Below, one piece after another: positions 45,880 through 55,579 of a DNA stretch of 64,000 nucleotides (the first letter of the stretch is position 1; each line of letters opens with the position of its first letter). Origin of the DNA: Bradyrhizobium sp. SZCCT0231 (lineage in GTDB: Bacteria > Pseudomonadota > Alphaproteobacteria > Rhizobiales > Xanthobacteraceae); the NCBI RefSeq assembly GCF_018130245.1, contig NZ_JAFCKP010000001.1:186001-250000 (forward strand), written 5' to 3'. A program made the translations under genes and the position numbers. Below the pieces are notes generated by a model. It worked only from the letters and a program-made list of their open reading frames with translations. It was not told where the DNA came from and did not search any database.

Positions 45880-46021
45880 GCTCTGCTCCTGTCCTCGGCG
45901 GGCAGGCGGATGCCTTTACCGCTCCGGTAATTTCGCCCAAGGCTCGCTTGGAGGCAAGCGCGGACGTTGAATTCACTGGCGGAATTCCCACAGAACGGCG
46001 AGGGAGCCAGAGGCGCCTGCT

Positions 46022-46035
46022 TTGATCTATCTCAG
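46022..46035 (+). promoter_or_regulatory. Degenerate FixK2 box before the USP-CBS pair
   Basis: TTGATCTATCTCAG differs from TTGA-N6-TCAA only in the last base. Its centre lies 65.5 bases before the universal-stress ATG, almost the same as for fixN (63.5) and fixG (62.5), which supports a functional site. Confidence 0.5.
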
Positions 46036-46093
46036 CCTGCCGCGCGGCAGCAGGTCTAGCATTCAACAAAATTGGTGTTGCTGGAGATACCCT

Positions 46094-46927
46094 ATGACAT
46101 ACGCGACCGTCATGGTCAGCTTGGCGCTCGATCAGCCCAACGAGGCGCGTCTTCAGGTCGCGGGGGAGCTCGCCGAGCGATTCGAGGCTGCCATCGTCGG
46201 GGTCGCCGCGGCGCAGTTCGTGCCGCCGCTCTACTTCACCGACGGCACCGAGGCGCAAGCGCTGATCGATGCGGGCGAAGCTTCGGTCAAGCAACGGCTG
46301 GCCGGCCTGGAGGCACAATTCCGCGCAGCCATGAAAAATCGCGGCGGACATGCGGAGTGGCGCAGCGCCATGGATTTTCCGGCACGATTCGCCCTGGCAC
46401 AGGCCCGTTGCGCCGATATCGTCGTCAGCGGGGGGCAGAGCCCGGCCTTCTCCGATGCTTTCTCGCTCGCGAGCCCCAAGGACCTGGTGATGCAGGCCGG
46501 CCGTCCGCTTCTCGTTGTCCCCGATCGCGCCAGCTGGCTGGACCTGCGCAACGTGCTGGTGGCGTGGAAGGACACGCCGGAGGCGCGGCGGGCGGTGGCC
46601 GACGCGCTGCCGATGCTGCGCAAGGCGAGGGAGGTCACCATCGTTGAAATTCCAGAGCAGCGCGACGACCGTTCGGCCGTATTGGCCGGCGTCACCGACG
46701 TTGCCGCCTGGCTCGGCCGTCACGGCGTCACCGCGACCGCACGCGTCTCGGAAGGTGCGGGGCACGAAGCCGCCGCGGCGCAACTGGAGAAAGTCGCCGG
46801 CGACGTCGGCGCCGGCCTGATCGTCGCGGGTGCTTATGGTCATTCGAGATTTCGCGAGCTGATCCTGGGAGGCGTCACCCAGTATCTGGTAACGCAAACC
46901 GCTCGCAGCGTGCTGCTGTCGCACTGA
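46094..46927 (+). CDS. Tandem universal stress protein
   Basis: A 277-residue cytoplasmic protein of two USP domains. The second domain is better conserved and ends in the ATP-binding-type GAYGHSRFRELILGGVTQYLVTQTARSVLLSH; the first contains ADIVVSGGQ and ends PLLVVPD. Start at ATG 46094 (MTYATVMVSLAL) follows TGGAGAT. It stands between fixL and fixN as in other Bradyrhizobium genomes and is followed after 38 bases by the CBS gene. A near-match FixK box upstream suggests low-O2 induction. Exact role unknown. Confidence 0.9.
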   Translation: MTYATVMVSLALDQPNEARLQVAGELAERFEAAIVGVAAAQFVPPLYFTDGTEAQALIDAGEASVKQRLAGLEAQFRAAMKNRGGHAEWRSAMDFPARFALAQARCADIVVSGGQSPAFSDAFSLASPKDLVMQAGRPLLVVPDRASWLDLRNVLVAWKDTPEARRAVADALPMLRKAREVTIVEIPEQRDDRSAVLAGVTDVAAWLGRHGVTATARVSEGAGHEAAAAQLEKVAGDVGAGLIVAGAYGHSRFRELILGGVTQYLVTQTARSVLLSH

Positions 46928-46965
46928 GCGCCGGCCCGTCAATATCGAATCGAGGAGGACGCGCC

Positions 46966-47391
46966 GTGTATAGATTTCTTGAACAGACCGTCGACGGCTA
47001 CATGACGCGCAACGTCAAAACGGTGCAGCGCGGCCTCGACTTGTTCCAGCTCAGCGAGATGTTCGAGACCGACGATTTCAACAGCTATCCGGTCGAAGAC
47101 GACGGGCAAGTGGTCGGCATCGTCACCAAATTCGACATCCTGAAGTGCTTCGCCTTCACGCCGAGCCAGATGTTGCCGCGCTACGATGACCTGATGAGCC
47201 GCAAGATCGGCGACGTCATGACGCCCGAGTTCATCTATGTCAGCCCCGACACGCGGCTCACTCGTGTGCTCCAGATCATGGTCGAGCACCGCATCAGGAG
47301 CATCATCGTGCTCGACGGTGCACAGAAGCTGGTCGGGATCATTGCCCGCGAGGACGTCATCGCGGCGCTCAAGGCGACGGCGCGGGAGTGA
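46966..47391 (+). CDS. CBS-domain pair protein, GTG start
   Basis: A 141-residue protein made of two CBS motifs (about 10-62: VDGYMTRNVKTVQRG...VEDDGQVVGIVTKFD, and 78-138: IGDVMTPEFIYVSPDTRLTRVLQIMVEHRIRSIIVLDG), which usually bind adenine nucleotides. GTG at 46966 follows GAGGAGGAC. It is likely cotranscribed with the universal stress gene and may sense energy charge during microaerobiosis; the target is unknown. Confidence 0.88.
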   Translation: MYRFLEQTVDGYMTRNVKTVQRGLDLFQLSEMFETDDFNSYPVEDDGQVVGIVTKFDILKCFAFTPSQMLPRYDDLMSRKIGDVMTPEFIYVSPDTRLTRVLQIMVEHRIRSIIVLDGAQKLVGIIAREDVIAALKATARE

Positions 47392-47401
47392 CGCGACCGC
47401 T

Positions 47402-47720
47402 TCCCTTCTCCCCTTGCGGGAGAAGGTGGCGTGGGCCGCCTACGGCGGCCGTTCTTGAGAACGCCGAAGCAAAGCATCGGCTATGGCGCCGGATGAGGAG
47501 TTGCTTCGGCGAATCCAATCAAGGCTGGACTCGGGGAGCGTCGTAGGGTGGGCAAAGCGAAGCGTGCCCACCATTTCTGTCGCGGTGTCGGATAAATGGT
47601 GGGCACGGCGCAAGTGCGCCGTTGCCCACCCTACGATTCTGGACTCGCGGAACCAACCCCTCGCCCAAGTGAGTTTGCCGCACCTTCCTCGCTGCCCTCT
47701 CCCGCAAGGAGAGAGGGCGC
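47402..47720. repeat. Cluster of three palindromic elements between CBS gene and fixN
   Basis: Three elements in a 441-base gap. A family-B-type hairpin lies near 47402-47424 (TCTCCCCTTGCGGGAGA). A 92-base palindrome lies at 47543-47634 (GTAGGGTGGGCAAAGC ... GTTGCCCACCCTAC, with inner GTGCCCACCATTT / AAATGGTGGGCAC). A third hairpin lies near 47693-47720 (CCCTCTCCCGCAAGGAGAGAGGGC). They separate the USP-CBS unit from the fixN promoter; no gene was seen. Confidence 0.75.
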
Positions 47721-47762
47721 ATCAACTGGCAGCCGCCTCACATTAACAGAAATCCATCCATC

Positions 47763-47776
47763 TTGATTTCAATCAA
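47763..47776 (+). promoter_or_regulatory. fixN: FixK2 box of fixNOQP
   Basis: TTGATTTCAATCAA is a perfect FNR/FixK palindrome (TTGAT-N4-ATCAA). With the class II spacing, transcription would begin near 47810, giving a leader of about 23 bases before the fixN ATG at 47833, which is preceded by AGAGAGA. Confidence 0.95.
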
Positions 47777-47832
47777 TTCCCCGCGAGGGTGAATGTGGTT
47801 TCTGGCAGCGTGTTCTTTCAGAGAGAATCCGC

Positions 47833-49482
47833 ATGAGCCAGCCCTCCATCTCCAAATCCATGACATCAGGTGAAAGCGGCTTGGCTGTCGTGTTCGCAGT
47901 CACCGCGTTCCTGTGCGTGATCGCCTCGGCCAAGGCGCTCGATGCGCCCTTCGCCTTCCACGCCGCGCTCAGCGCGGCGGCGAGCCTGGCTGCGGTGTTC
48001 GTCATCATCAACCGCTACTTCGAGCGGCCGGCGGCGCTGCCGCCGGCGGAGATCAACGGCCGACCCAACTACAACATGGGGCCGATCAAGTTCTCCGCCT
48101 TCATGGCGATGTTCTGGGGCATTGCCGGATTTCTCGTCGGCCTCATCATCGCCTCGCAGCTGGCCTGGCCCGCGCTGAACTTCGATCTGCCCTGGACCAG
48201 CTTCGGCCGCCTGCGGCCGCTGCACACCTCCGCCGTGATCTTCGCCTTCGGCGGCAACGTGTTGATCGCGACCTCCTTCTACGTGGTGCAGAAGTCCTGC
48301 CGCGCGCGCCTTGCCGGCGACCTCGCGCCGTGGTTCGTCGTGGTGGGCTACAACTTCTTCATTCTGATCGCTGGCACCGGCTATCTGCTCGGCGTCACCC
48401 AGTCGAAGGAATATGCCGAGCCGGAATGGTACGCCGACCTGTGGCTGACCATCGTCTGGGTCGTCTATCTGCTCGTCTTCCTTGCCACCATCTTCAAGCG
48501 CAAGGAGCCGCACATCTTCGTCGCGAACTGGTTCTATCTCGCCTTCATCGTGACGATCGCGGTCCTGCATCTCGGCAACAATCCGGCGCTCCCGGTCTCG
48601 GTGTTCGGCTCGAAGTCCTACATCGCCTGGGGCGGCATCCAGGACGCCATGTTCCAGTGGTGGTACGGCCATAACGCGGTCGGCTTCTTCCTGACCGCCG
48701 GCTTCCTCGCCATCATGTACTACTTCATCCCGAAGCGCGCCGAGCGGCCGATCTATTCCTACCGGCTCTCGATCATCCACTTCTGGGCGCTGATCTTCCT
48801 CTACATCTGGGCCGGCCCGCACCATCTGCACTACACGGCGCTGCCGGACTGGACGCAGACGCTGGGCATGACCTTCTCGATCATGCTGTGGATGCCTTCA
48901 TGGGGCGGCATGATCAACGGCCTGATGACGCTGTCGGGCGCCTGGGACAAGCTGCGCACCGATCCCGTGCTGCGCATGCTCGTGGTCTCCGTCGCCTTCT
49001 ACGGCATGTCGACCTTCGAAGGCCCGATGATGTCGATCAAGGTGGTCAACTCGCTCAGCCACTACACCGACTGGACCATCGGCCACGTGCATTCCGGCGC
49101 ACTCGGCTGGGTCGGCTTCGTCTCCTTCGGCGCGCTCTACTGCCTGGTGCCGTGGGCCTGGAACCGCAAGGGCCTCTACAGCCTGAAGCTCGTCAACTGG
49201 CACTTCTGGGTCGCCACGCTCGGCATCGTTCTCTACATCTCGGCGATGTGGGTGTCCGGCATCCTGCAGGGCCTGATGTGGCGCGCCTACACCTCGCTCG
49301 GCTTCCTCGAATATTCCTTCATCGAGACCGTCGAGGCGATGCATCCCTTCTACATCATCCGCGCCGCCGGCGGCGGCCTGTTCCTGATCGGCGCGCTGAT
49401 CATGGCCTACAATCTCTGGATGACGGTTCGCGTCGGCGAACAGGAAGTCCAGATGCCCGTCGCTCTTCAGCCGGCGGAGTGA
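47833..49482 (+). CDS. fixN: cbb3-type cytochrome c oxidase subunit I
   Basis: The 549-residue catalytic subunit of the high-affinity cbb3 oxidase in the inner membrane. It reduces O2 at a high-spin heme b3-CuB site and pumps protons. The 12-TM core shows histidine ligand motifs [44 protein letters not shown] and [15 protein letters not shown]. Length and sequence agree with Bradyrhizobium FixN. First gene of fixNOQP, controlled by the FixK2 box at 47763. Confidence 0.98.
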   Translation: MSQPSISKSMTSGESGLAVVFAVTAFLCVIASAKALDAPFAFHAALSAAASLAAVFVIINRYFERPAALPPAEINGRPNYNMGPIKFSAFMAMFWGIAGFLVGLIIASQLAWPALNFDLPWTSFGRLRPLHTSAVIFAFGGNVLIATSFYVVQKSCRARLAGDLAPWFVVVGYNFFILIAGTGYLLGVTQSKEYAEPEWYADLWLTIVWVVYLLVFLATIFKRKEPHIFVANWFYLAFIVTIAVLHLGNNPALPVSVFGSKSYIAWGGIQDAMFQWWYGHNAVGFFLTAGFLAIMYYFIPKRAERPIYSYRLSIIHFWALIFLYIWAGPHHLHYTALPDWTQTLGMTFSIMLWMPSWGGMINGLMTLSGAWDKLRTDPVLRMLVVSVAFYGMSTFEGPMMSIKVVNSLSHYTDWTIGHVHSGALGWVGFVSFGALYCLVPWAWNRKGLYSLKLVNWHFWVATLGIVLYISAMWVSGILQGLMWRAYTSLGFLEYSFIETVEAMHPFYIIRAAGGGLFLIGALIMAYNLWMTVRVGEQEVQMPVALQPAE

Positions 49483-49494
49483 GGAGCTCAAGCA

Positions 49495-50229
49495 ATGTCG
49501 TTCTGGACACGCCACCAAATCTTCGAAAAGAACTCGATCATCCTGGTCGTCGGCATCCTGCTGGTCATCGCGATCGGCGGTCTCGTCGAGATCACCCCGC
49601 TGTTCTACCTCAAGAGCACGATCGAGAAGGTCGACGGGGTCAGGCCCTACACGCCGCTGGAGCTCGCCGGACGCAACGTCTACGTCCGCGAGGGCTGCTA
49701 TCTCTGCCACTCGCAGATGGTCCGGCCCTTGCGCGACGAGGTCGAGCGCTACGGTCACTTCTCGCTGGCCGCCGAGAGCATGTTCGACCATCCGTTCCAA
49801 TGGGGCTCCAAGCGCACGGGTCCGGATCTCGCCCGCGTCGGCGCCAAATATTCCGACGACTGGCACGTCACCCATCTGACCAACCCGCGCGCGATCGTGC
49901 CGCAATCGGTGATGCCGGGCTATCCGTTCCTCAGCGCGAACGAGGTCGATCCGGATGCGATCGCCGGCGACATGCGTACGCTGAGGACAGTCGGGGTACC
50001 CTATAGCGACGAGCAGATCGCCAGTGCCGCCGCCGACCTGAAGGCCCAGGCCGATCCGGACAATGCCGGCACCGACGCCTTCAACAAGCGCTACGCCAAG
50101 GCCGTCGTGCGCAATTTCGACGGCAAGACCGGCACGCCGACCGAGATGGACGCGCTCGTCGCGTACCTGCAGATGCTCGGAACGCTGGTCGACTTCAAGA
50201 TCTACAACGAGAAAGCCAATCTTCGCTGA
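49495..50229 (+). CDS. fixO: cbb3 oxidase monoheme cytochrome c subunit II
   Basis: A 244-residue membrane-anchored cytochrome c: one N-terminal TM helix (about 13-36) and one c-heme motif CYLCH (68-72) followed by [15 protein letters not shown], the family signature. It passes electrons from FixP to FixN. It starts 12 bases after fixN and precedes fixQ by 13 bases. Confidence 0.98.
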   Translation: MSFWTRHQIFEKNSIILVVGILLVIAIGGLVEITPLFYLKSTIEKVDGVRPYTPLELAGRNVYVREGCYLCHSQMVRPLRDEVERYGHFSLAAESMFDHPFQWGSKRTGPDLARVGAKYSDDWHVTHLTNPRAIVPQSVMPGYPFLSANEVDPDAIAGDMRTLRTVGVPYSDEQIASAAADLKAQADPDNAGTDAFNKRYAKAVVRNFDGKTGTPTEMDALVAYLQMLGTLVDFKIYNEKANLR

Positions 50230-50242
50230 GAAGGCATGAACG

Positions 50243-50407
50243 ATGAAAGCCATCCTGACCGTCCATAATCTTGCGTCCGATCTCGTGACGACGATCTGGA
50301 CCCCGGTGTTCGTCGCGATCTTTCTCGCGATCATCGCCTACGCATTTTGGCCCCGTAACAAGGCTGTGTTCGACAAAGCAGCGCACCTGCCGTTGCGGGA
50401 GGAGTAG
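50243..50407 (+). CDS. fixQ: cbb3 oxidase small subunit FixQ (CcoQ)
   Basis: A 54-residue single-span protein, MKAILTVHNLASDLVTT then a TM segment (WTPVFVAIFLAIIAYAFWP) and a charged tail ending LREE. It stabilises the oxidase complex. It lies between fixO and fixP with 13- and 6-base gaps; the start at 50243 was chosen because it reads straight into the TM helix. Confidence 0.95.
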   Translation: MKAILTVHNLASDLVTTIWTPVFVAIFLAIIAYAFWPRNKAVFDKAAHLPLREE

Positions 50408-50413
50408 AGAACC

Positions 50414-51289
50414 ATGACCGATCATTCTAGCGACATCGATTCCGTCTCCGGCAGGTCCACGACCGGACACGAGTGGGACGGCATCAAGGAGCTCAACACG
50501 CCGCTGCCGCGCTGGTGGGTGATCTGCTTCTACCTCACCATCGTCTGGTCGATCGGCTACTGGATCGTCTATCCGGCCTGGCCGCTGATCGCCAGCAACA
50601 CGACGGGCATGTTCGGCTACTCCTCGCGCGCCGACGTCGCGGTCGAACTCGCCAATCTCGAGAAGATCCGCGGTGACAAGATGGTGGCGCTGGGCGCTGC
50701 CTCGCTCGCCGACATCGAGAAGGACCCGGCTCTGCTGGCGCTCGCCCGCGCCAAGGGCAAGACCGTGTTCGGCGACAATTGCGCGCCGTGCCACGGCTCC
50801 GGCGGCGCCGGCGCGAAGGGCTACCCGAACCTGAACGACGACGACTGGCTGTGGGGCGGCACGCTCGACCAGATCATGCAGACCATCCAGTTCGGCGCGC
50901 GTTCCGGCCATGCCAAGACGCATGAGGGCCAGATGCTCGCTTTCGGCAAGGACGGCGTGCTGAAGGGCGACGAGATCGTCACCGTCGCCAATTACGTGCG
51001 GTCGCTGTCGGGCCTCTCGACCCGCAACGGCTTTGACGCCGCCAAGGGCCAGAAGATCTTTGCGGAGAATTGCGCCGCCTGCCATGGCGACGCCGGCAAG
51101 GGCAACCAGGAGATGGGCGCACCGAACCTGACCGACAAGATCTGGCTCTACGGCTCCGACGAGGCGAGCCTGATCGAGACCATCGGCCAGGGCCGCGCCG
51201 GTGTGATGCCGGCCTGGGAAGGCCGGCTCGATCCGGCCACCATCAAGGCGATGGCGGTCTATGTCCACTCGCTCGGCGGCGGCAAATAG
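50414..51289 (+). CDS. fixP: cbb3 oxidase diheme cytochrome c subunit III
   Basis: A 291-residue inner-membrane-anchored diheme cytochrome c. It has one TM helix (about 34-59) and two c-heme motifs, CAPCH (123-127) and CAACH (220-224), in tandem cytochrome domains. It receives electrons from cytochrome bc1 or c-type donors and hands them to FixO. Last gene of the operon; a terminator follows at 51316. Confidence 0.98.
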   Translation: MTDHSSDIDSVSGRSTTGHEWDGIKELNTPLPRWWVICFYLTIVWSIGYWIVYPAWPLIASNTTGMFGYSSRADVAVELANLEKIRGDKMVALGAASLADIEKDPALLALARAKGKTVFGDNCAPCHGSGGAGAKGYPNLNDDDWLWGGTLDQIMQTIQFGARSGHAKTHEGQMLAFGKDGVLKGDEIVTVANYVRSLSGLSTRNGFDAAKGQKIFAENCAACHGDAGKGNQEMGAPNLTDKIWLYGSDEASLIETIGQGRAGVMPAWEGRLDPATIKAMAVYVHSLGGGK

Positions 51290-51315
51290 GCCGATCCACG
51301 ACCGGCGACTTCCGG

Positions 51316-51342
51316 CGGGGGCGAAGAAAAGCGCCCCCGTTT
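51316..51342 (+). terminator. Terminator of fixNOQP
   Basis: CGGGGGCG pairs with CGCCCCCG around an 8-base A-rich loop and is followed by TTT. It overlaps by two bases the FixK box that starts the next operon, so the two operons are packed back to back. Confidence 0.8.
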
Positions 51343-51354
51343 GCGTTGGATCAA
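51341..51354 (+). promoter_or_regulatory. fixG: FixK2 box of fixGHIS
   Basis: TTGCGTTGGATCAA matches TTG(A/C)-N6-(T/G)CAA exactly. The centre is 62.5 bases before the fixG ATG, predicting a start near 51388. It directly follows the fixP terminator. Confidence 0.88.
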
Positions 51355-51409
51355 GGGACTTTCCGGCGCCCGGTCTAGGTTCAATCGCACCTCTCGAGAA
51401 GACCCCGCG

Positions 51410-52876
51410 ATGAACAAGACCGTCAACCCGAACGATCTCAAGCCAGCTGGCGACGTCGGGCCGCTTTATGCGGCCCGCAAGAAGGTCTACCCCCAGAGCG
51501 TCTCCGGCACGTTCCGGCGGATCAAGTGGACCCTGATGGCGATCTGCCTCGGCGTCTACTATTTCCTGCCCTTCATACGCTGGAATCGCGGCCTCGGCGC
51601 GCCCAGCCAGGCGGTGCTGATCGATCTTCCCAACAGCCGCTTCTACTTCTTCTTCATCGAGCTGTGGCCGCAGGAGGTCTACTACTTCACCGGCCTCTTG
51701 ATCGTCGCCGCGGTGGCGCTGTTCTTGATGAACTCCATCGGCGGCCGCATCTGGTGCGGCTACCTCTGTCCGCAGACGGTCTGGACCGACCTGTTCTATG
51801 CCGTCGAGCGCCTGGTCGAGGGCGACCGGCGCGAGCGGATGAAGAAGGATGCGTCGACCGACCCGATGAAGCTCGAGCGCATCTCCGAGATCGTGCTCAA
51901 GCATTCGATCTGGATCATGATCGCCTGGTGGACCGGCGGCGCCTGGGTGCTCTACTTCAATGACGCCCCGACCCTGGTGAAGGAGCTCGTCACCTTCCAG
52001 GCGCCGATGATCGCCTATATCTGGATCGGCATCCTCACCACGACGACCTATCTGCTCGCCGGCTACATGCGCGAGCAGGTCTGCACCTATATGTGCCCGT
52101 GGCCGCGGATCCAGGCGGCGCTCACCGACGAATGGGCGCTCAACGTCACCTACCGCTACGACCGCGGCGAGAAGCGCACGTCGGTGAAGAAGGCCGCCGA
52201 GCTGCGCGCGCTCGGCCAGCAGGTCGGCGATTGCGTCGATTGCTACCAGTGTGTCGCGGTCTGCCCGACCGGCATCGACATCCGCAACGGACCGCAGATG
52301 GAATGCATCCAGTGCGGGCTCTGCATCGATGCCTGCGACAACGTGATGACCAAGATCGGCCGGCCGAAGCGGCTGATCGGCTACGACAACGACATCAACA
52401 TCCACCGCCGCCAGGAAGGCAAGGCGCCGATCTATAGAATCGTCCGCGCCCGCACCATCGTCTACAGCGCCATCATCGCGGCGGTCGGCGGCTTCATGGT
52501 CTATACGCTTGCCACGCGCAGCCTGCTCGACGTCAACGTGCTGCACGACCGCAATCCGGTCGCGGTCAAGCTCAGCGACGGCTCGATCCGCAACGCCTAC
52601 ACGGTCCGGCTGCTCAACAAGAGCGGCTATGACCGCGTCATCGCGATCGACGCTGACGGGCCGGTCAATTCGACCATTCACGTCGTCGGCGTCGATTCGG
52701 TGACGCCGGATCGGCCGATGATCGTGATCCCGCGCGACTCGACGAGCGAGCTTCGGCTTCTGGTCACCGCGCCGGCCGACAACAATCCGGAGAAGTCGAT
52801 TCCGGTCCACTTCCACGTCACCGACATCGGGCTCGGCGTCGTCGCTTCCGCCACCGACAATTTCGTCTCGCCTTAA
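51410..52876 (+). CDS. fixG: Cu-assembly redox protein FixG (CcoG)
   Basis: A 488-residue inner-membrane Fe-S protein needed for copper delivery to cbb3 oxidase; CcoG homologues reduce Cu(II). Several TM helices carry the NapH-like motifs RIWCGYLCPQTVW and CTYMCPWPRIQ. Two [4Fe-4S] motifs are CVDCYQCVAVCP and CIQCGLCIDACD, and an immunoglobulin-like C-terminal domain occupies the last 120 residues. ATG at 51410 suits the predicted transcript start. First gene of fixGHIS. Confidence 0.97.
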   Translation: MNKTVNPNDLKPAGDVGPLYAARKKVYPQSVSGTFRRIKWTLMAICLGVYYFLPFIRWNRGLGAPSQAVLIDLPNSRFYFFFIELWPQEVYYFTGLLIVAAVALFLMNSIGGRIWCGYLCPQTVWTDLFYAVERLVEGDRRERMKKDASTDPMKLERISEIVLKHSIWIMIAWWTGGAWVLYFNDAPTLVKELVTFQAPMIAYIWIGILTTTTYLLAGYMREQVCTYMCPWPRIQAALTDEWALNVTYRYDRGEKRTSVKKAAELRALGQQVGDCVDCYQCVAVCPTGIDIRNGPQMECIQCGLCIDACDNVMTKIGRPKRLIGYDNDINIHRRQEGKAPIYRIVRARTIVYSAIIAAVGGFMVYTLATRSLLDVNVLHDRNPVAVKLSDGSIRNAYTVRLLNKSGYDRVIAIDADGPVNSTIHVVGVDSVTPDRPMIVIPRDSTSELRLLVTAPADNNPEKSIPVHFHVTDIGLGVVASATDNFVSP

Positions 52877-52892
52877 GGATCAGGAGACTGCC

Positions 52893-53378
52893 ATGGCTTC
52901 CAAGCCGCTGACCGGAACCAAGGTCTTCCTGATGCTGGTCGCTTTCTTCGGCCTCGTGATCGGCGTCAATGCGACCATGATGAAGCTCGCGATCGCGACG
53001 CTGCCCGGCACCGATGTCGACAGCCCCTATGCCGCGGGCCTCGTCTATGACCGCGAGATCTCGGCGGCGCAGGACCAGGCCGCGCGCAAATGGAAGGTCA
53101 ACGCTCATATCGAGCGCCGCAACGACGGCGGCGCCTCGGTCCAGGTCGAGGCCCGCGATGCCGGCGGCCAGCCGATCTCCGGGCTGAAGTTCGGCGGCCG
53201 GCTGGAGCGGCCGACCGACAAGCGCGCCGATCTCGCGGTCGAGCTCACCGAAGCCGGCATCGGTCTCTATCGCGGCAATGCCGCGTCCGTCGCGCCGGGC
53301 CAATGGGACCTGGTGATCGAGGGCGAGGCGCGGGGGACGCGCGTGTTCATGTCGCGCAACCGCGTGATCCTGAACTGA
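52893..53378 (+). CDS. fixH: FixH (CcoH) oxidase assembly protein
   Basis: A 161-residue protein with one N-terminal TM helix (about 10-32, VFLMLVAFFGLVIGVNATMM) and a periplasmic domain containing SPYAAGLVYDREI, the FixH signature. It is required for stable assembly of cbb3 oxidase. It sits between fixG and fixI with gaps of 16 and 11 bases. Confidence 0.96.
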   Translation: MASKPLTGTKVFLMLVAFFGLVIGVNATMMKLAIATLPGTDVDSPYAAGLVYDREISAAQDQAARKWKVNAHIERRNDGGASVQVEARDAGGQPISGLKFGGRLERPTDKRADLAVELTEAGIGLYRGNAASVAPGQWDLVIEGEARGTRVFMSRNRVILN

Positions 53379-53389
53379 AGGGTTTTGTC

Positions 53390-55579
53390 ATGCGGGTCAC
53401 GCGCGATTTCTCCCACTATGTTCGCGATGCGGGCGGGGGCGTCCAGCACATCGATCTCGCGGTCGAGGGCGTTCACTGCGCCGGCTGCATGGCGAAGATC
53501 GAGGGCGGGCTGTCGGCAATCCCCGATGTCACGCTGGCGCGCGTGAACCTCACCGACCGCCGCGTCGCGCTGGAATGGAAAGCGGGCACGCTCGACCCCG
53601 GTAGCTTCATCGATCGGCTCGAGGAGCTCGGCTACAAGGCCTATCCGTTCGAGACCGAGAGCGCGGAGGCCGCCGAGGTCGCCGAATCGCGGTTCCTGCT
53701 GCGCTGCCTCGGGGTTGCGGCATTCGCCACCATGAACGTGATGATGCTGTCGATCCCGGTGTGGTCGGGCAACGCCTCGGACATGCTGCCCGAGCAGCGC
53801 GATTTCTTCCACTGGCTGTCGGCGCTGATCGCCTTGCCGGCGGCGGCCTATGCCGGCCAGCCGTTCTTCCGCTCGGCTTGGCGCGCGCTGTCGGCGAAGA
53901 CCACCAACATGGACGTGCCGATCTCGATCGGCGTGATCCTGGCGCTCGGCATGTCGGTGGTCGAGACCATCCACCACGCCGAGCACGCCTATTTCGACGC
54001 GGCGATCATGCTGCTGACCTTCCTCTTGGTCGGCCGCTTCCTCGACCAGAACATGCGGCGGCGGACCCGCGCGGTCGCCGGCAATCTCGCGGCGCTGAAG
54101 GCGGAGACGGCCGCGAAGTTCATAGGGCCCGACGAGATCTCGCAGGTGCCGGTTGCAGCGATCAATCCCGGCGACATCGTGCTGCTCAGGCCCGGTGAGC
54201 GCTGTGCGGTCGACGGCACCGTGATCGAGGGCCGTTCCGAGATCGACCAGAGCCTGATCACCGGCGAGACGCTCTATGTCACGGCCGAGCAGGGCACGCC
54301 GGTCTACGCCGGATCGATGAACATCTCCGGCACGCTGCGGGTGCGGGTCTCGGCGGCCTCCGAGGCGACGCTGCTCGCCGAGATCACGCGGCTGCTCGAC
54401 AACGCGCTTGCCGCGCGCTCGCACTACATGCGGCTCGCCGACCGCGCCTCGCGGCTCTATGCGCCGGTGGTGCATGCGACCGCGCTCCTGACCATTCTCG
54501 GCTGGGTCATCGCGGGTGCCTCCTGGCATGATGCGATCGTGACCGGCGTTGCCGTGCTGATCATCACCTGTCCCTGCGCGCTCGGGCTCGCGATCCCGAC
54601 GGTGCAGACGGTGGCCTCGGGTGCGATGTTCAAGGCGGGTGTGCTGCTCAATGCGGGCGATGCGATCGAGCGGCTGGCCGAAGCCGACCATGTCATCTTC
54701 GACAAGACCGGCACGCTGACGCTGCCCGAGCTCGAAGTCATGAATGCCGCCGACATCCCCGCCGATATTTTCGAGCTTGCCGGCCGGCTCGCGCTGTCGA
54801 GCCATCATCCGGTCGCCGCTGCGGTTGCGCTGGCTGCCGGTGCGAAGTCTCCGATGGTCGGCGCGGTGGAGGAGTCCGGGCAGGGCGTCCGCGCGACCGT
54901 CGACGGCGTCGAGCTTCGCCTCGGGCGTCCGTCCTTCTGCGGTGCCGAGATGCTGGTCGGCGGCGCCGCGCTCGATCCCGAGGCCTCCATCGTGGCTTTC
55001 AGCAAGGGCCCCGCACAATTCATCCTTTCCGTCCGCCAGGGCCTGCGCCCCGATGCGCAGGCCGTGATCGCGGCGCTGAAGGCGCGCAACATCGGCATCG
55101 AGATCCTTTCCGGCGACCGCGAGCCGGCGGTGAAGGCGGCGGCGGACGCGCTCGGCATTCCCGAATGGCGCGCCGGCGTCACCCCGGCCGACAAGATCGC
55201 GCGGATCGAGGAACTGAAACAGCGCGGCGCCAAGGTGCTGATGGTCGGCGACGGCATGAACGACGCCCCTTCGCTCGCGGCGGCCCATGTCTCGATGTCG
55301 CCGATCTCGGCCGCGCATCTCAGCCAGGCCACCGCCGATCTCGTCTTTCTCGGCCGGCCGTTGGCTCCCGTGGTCGCCGCCATCGATGCTGCGCGCAAGG
55401 CGCTGCATTTGATGCGGCAGAACCTCTGGCTTGCGATCGGCTATAACGTGCTTGCCGTTCCGGTTGCGATCAGCGGCGTCGTGACGCCCCTGATTGCGGC
55501 GGCCGCGATGAGCGGGTCGTCGATCCTGGTGATGCTGAACTCGCTGCGCGCCCGCAGCGCCTCGCGGGAGATCGTGTGA
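53390..55579 (+). CDS. fixI: Cu+-exporting P1B-type ATPase FixI (CcoI)
   Basis: A 729-residue inner-membrane copper pump that supplies Cu to the FixN CuB site. It has an N-terminal heavy-metal domain with CAGC (Cys30/Cys33), then TM helices, the actuator region, the intramembrane metal-binding CPC (ITCPCALGLAIP), phosphorylation motif DKTGTLTL and hinge GDGMNDAPSLAAAHV. Start at 53390 was chosen as the first ATG before the metal-binding domain, after FixH has ended. Its stop overlaps the fixS ATG. Confidence 0.97.
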   Translation: MRVTRDFSHYVRDAGGGVQHIDLAVEGVHCAGCMAKIEGGLSAIPDVTLARVNLTDRRVALEWKAGTLDPGSFIDRLEELGYKAYPFETESAEAAEVAESRFLLRCLGVAAFATMNVMMLSIPVWSGNASDMLPEQRDFFHWLSALIALPAAAYAGQPFFRSAWRALSAKTTNMDVPISIGVILALGMSVVETIHHAEHAYFDAAIMLLTFLLVGRFLDQNMRRRTRAVAGNLAALKAETAAKFIGPDEISQVPVAAINPGDIVLLRPGERCAVDGTVIEGRSEIDQSLITGETLYVTAEQGTPVYAGSMNISGTLRVRVSAASEATLLAEITRLLDNALAARSHYMRLADRASRLYAPVVHATALLTILGWVIAGASWHDAIVTGVAVLIITCPCALGLAIPTVQTVASGAMFKAGVLLNAGDAIERLAEADHVIFDKTGTLTLPELEVMNAADIPADIFELAGRLALSSHHPVAAAVALAAGAKSPMVGAVEESGQGVRATVDGVELRLGRPSFCGAEMLVGGAALDPEASIVAFSKGPAQFILSVRQGLRPDAQAVIAALKARNIGIEILSGDREPAVKAAADALGIPEWRAGVTPADKIARIEELKQRGAKVLMVGDGMNDAPSLAAAHVSMSPISAAHLSQATADLVFLGRPLAPVVAAIDAARKALHLMRQNLWLAIGYNVLAVPVAISGVVTPLIAAAAMSGSSILVMLNSLRARSASREIV

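Noticed and set aside
50195-52816. 873-codon minus-strand frame across fixP and fixG
   Set aside because: Shadow of cytochrome and Fe-S protein genes whose motifs are unmistakable.
53267-55408. 713-codon minus-strand frame opposite fixI
   Set aside because: Antisense of a P-type ATPase with all motifs intact.
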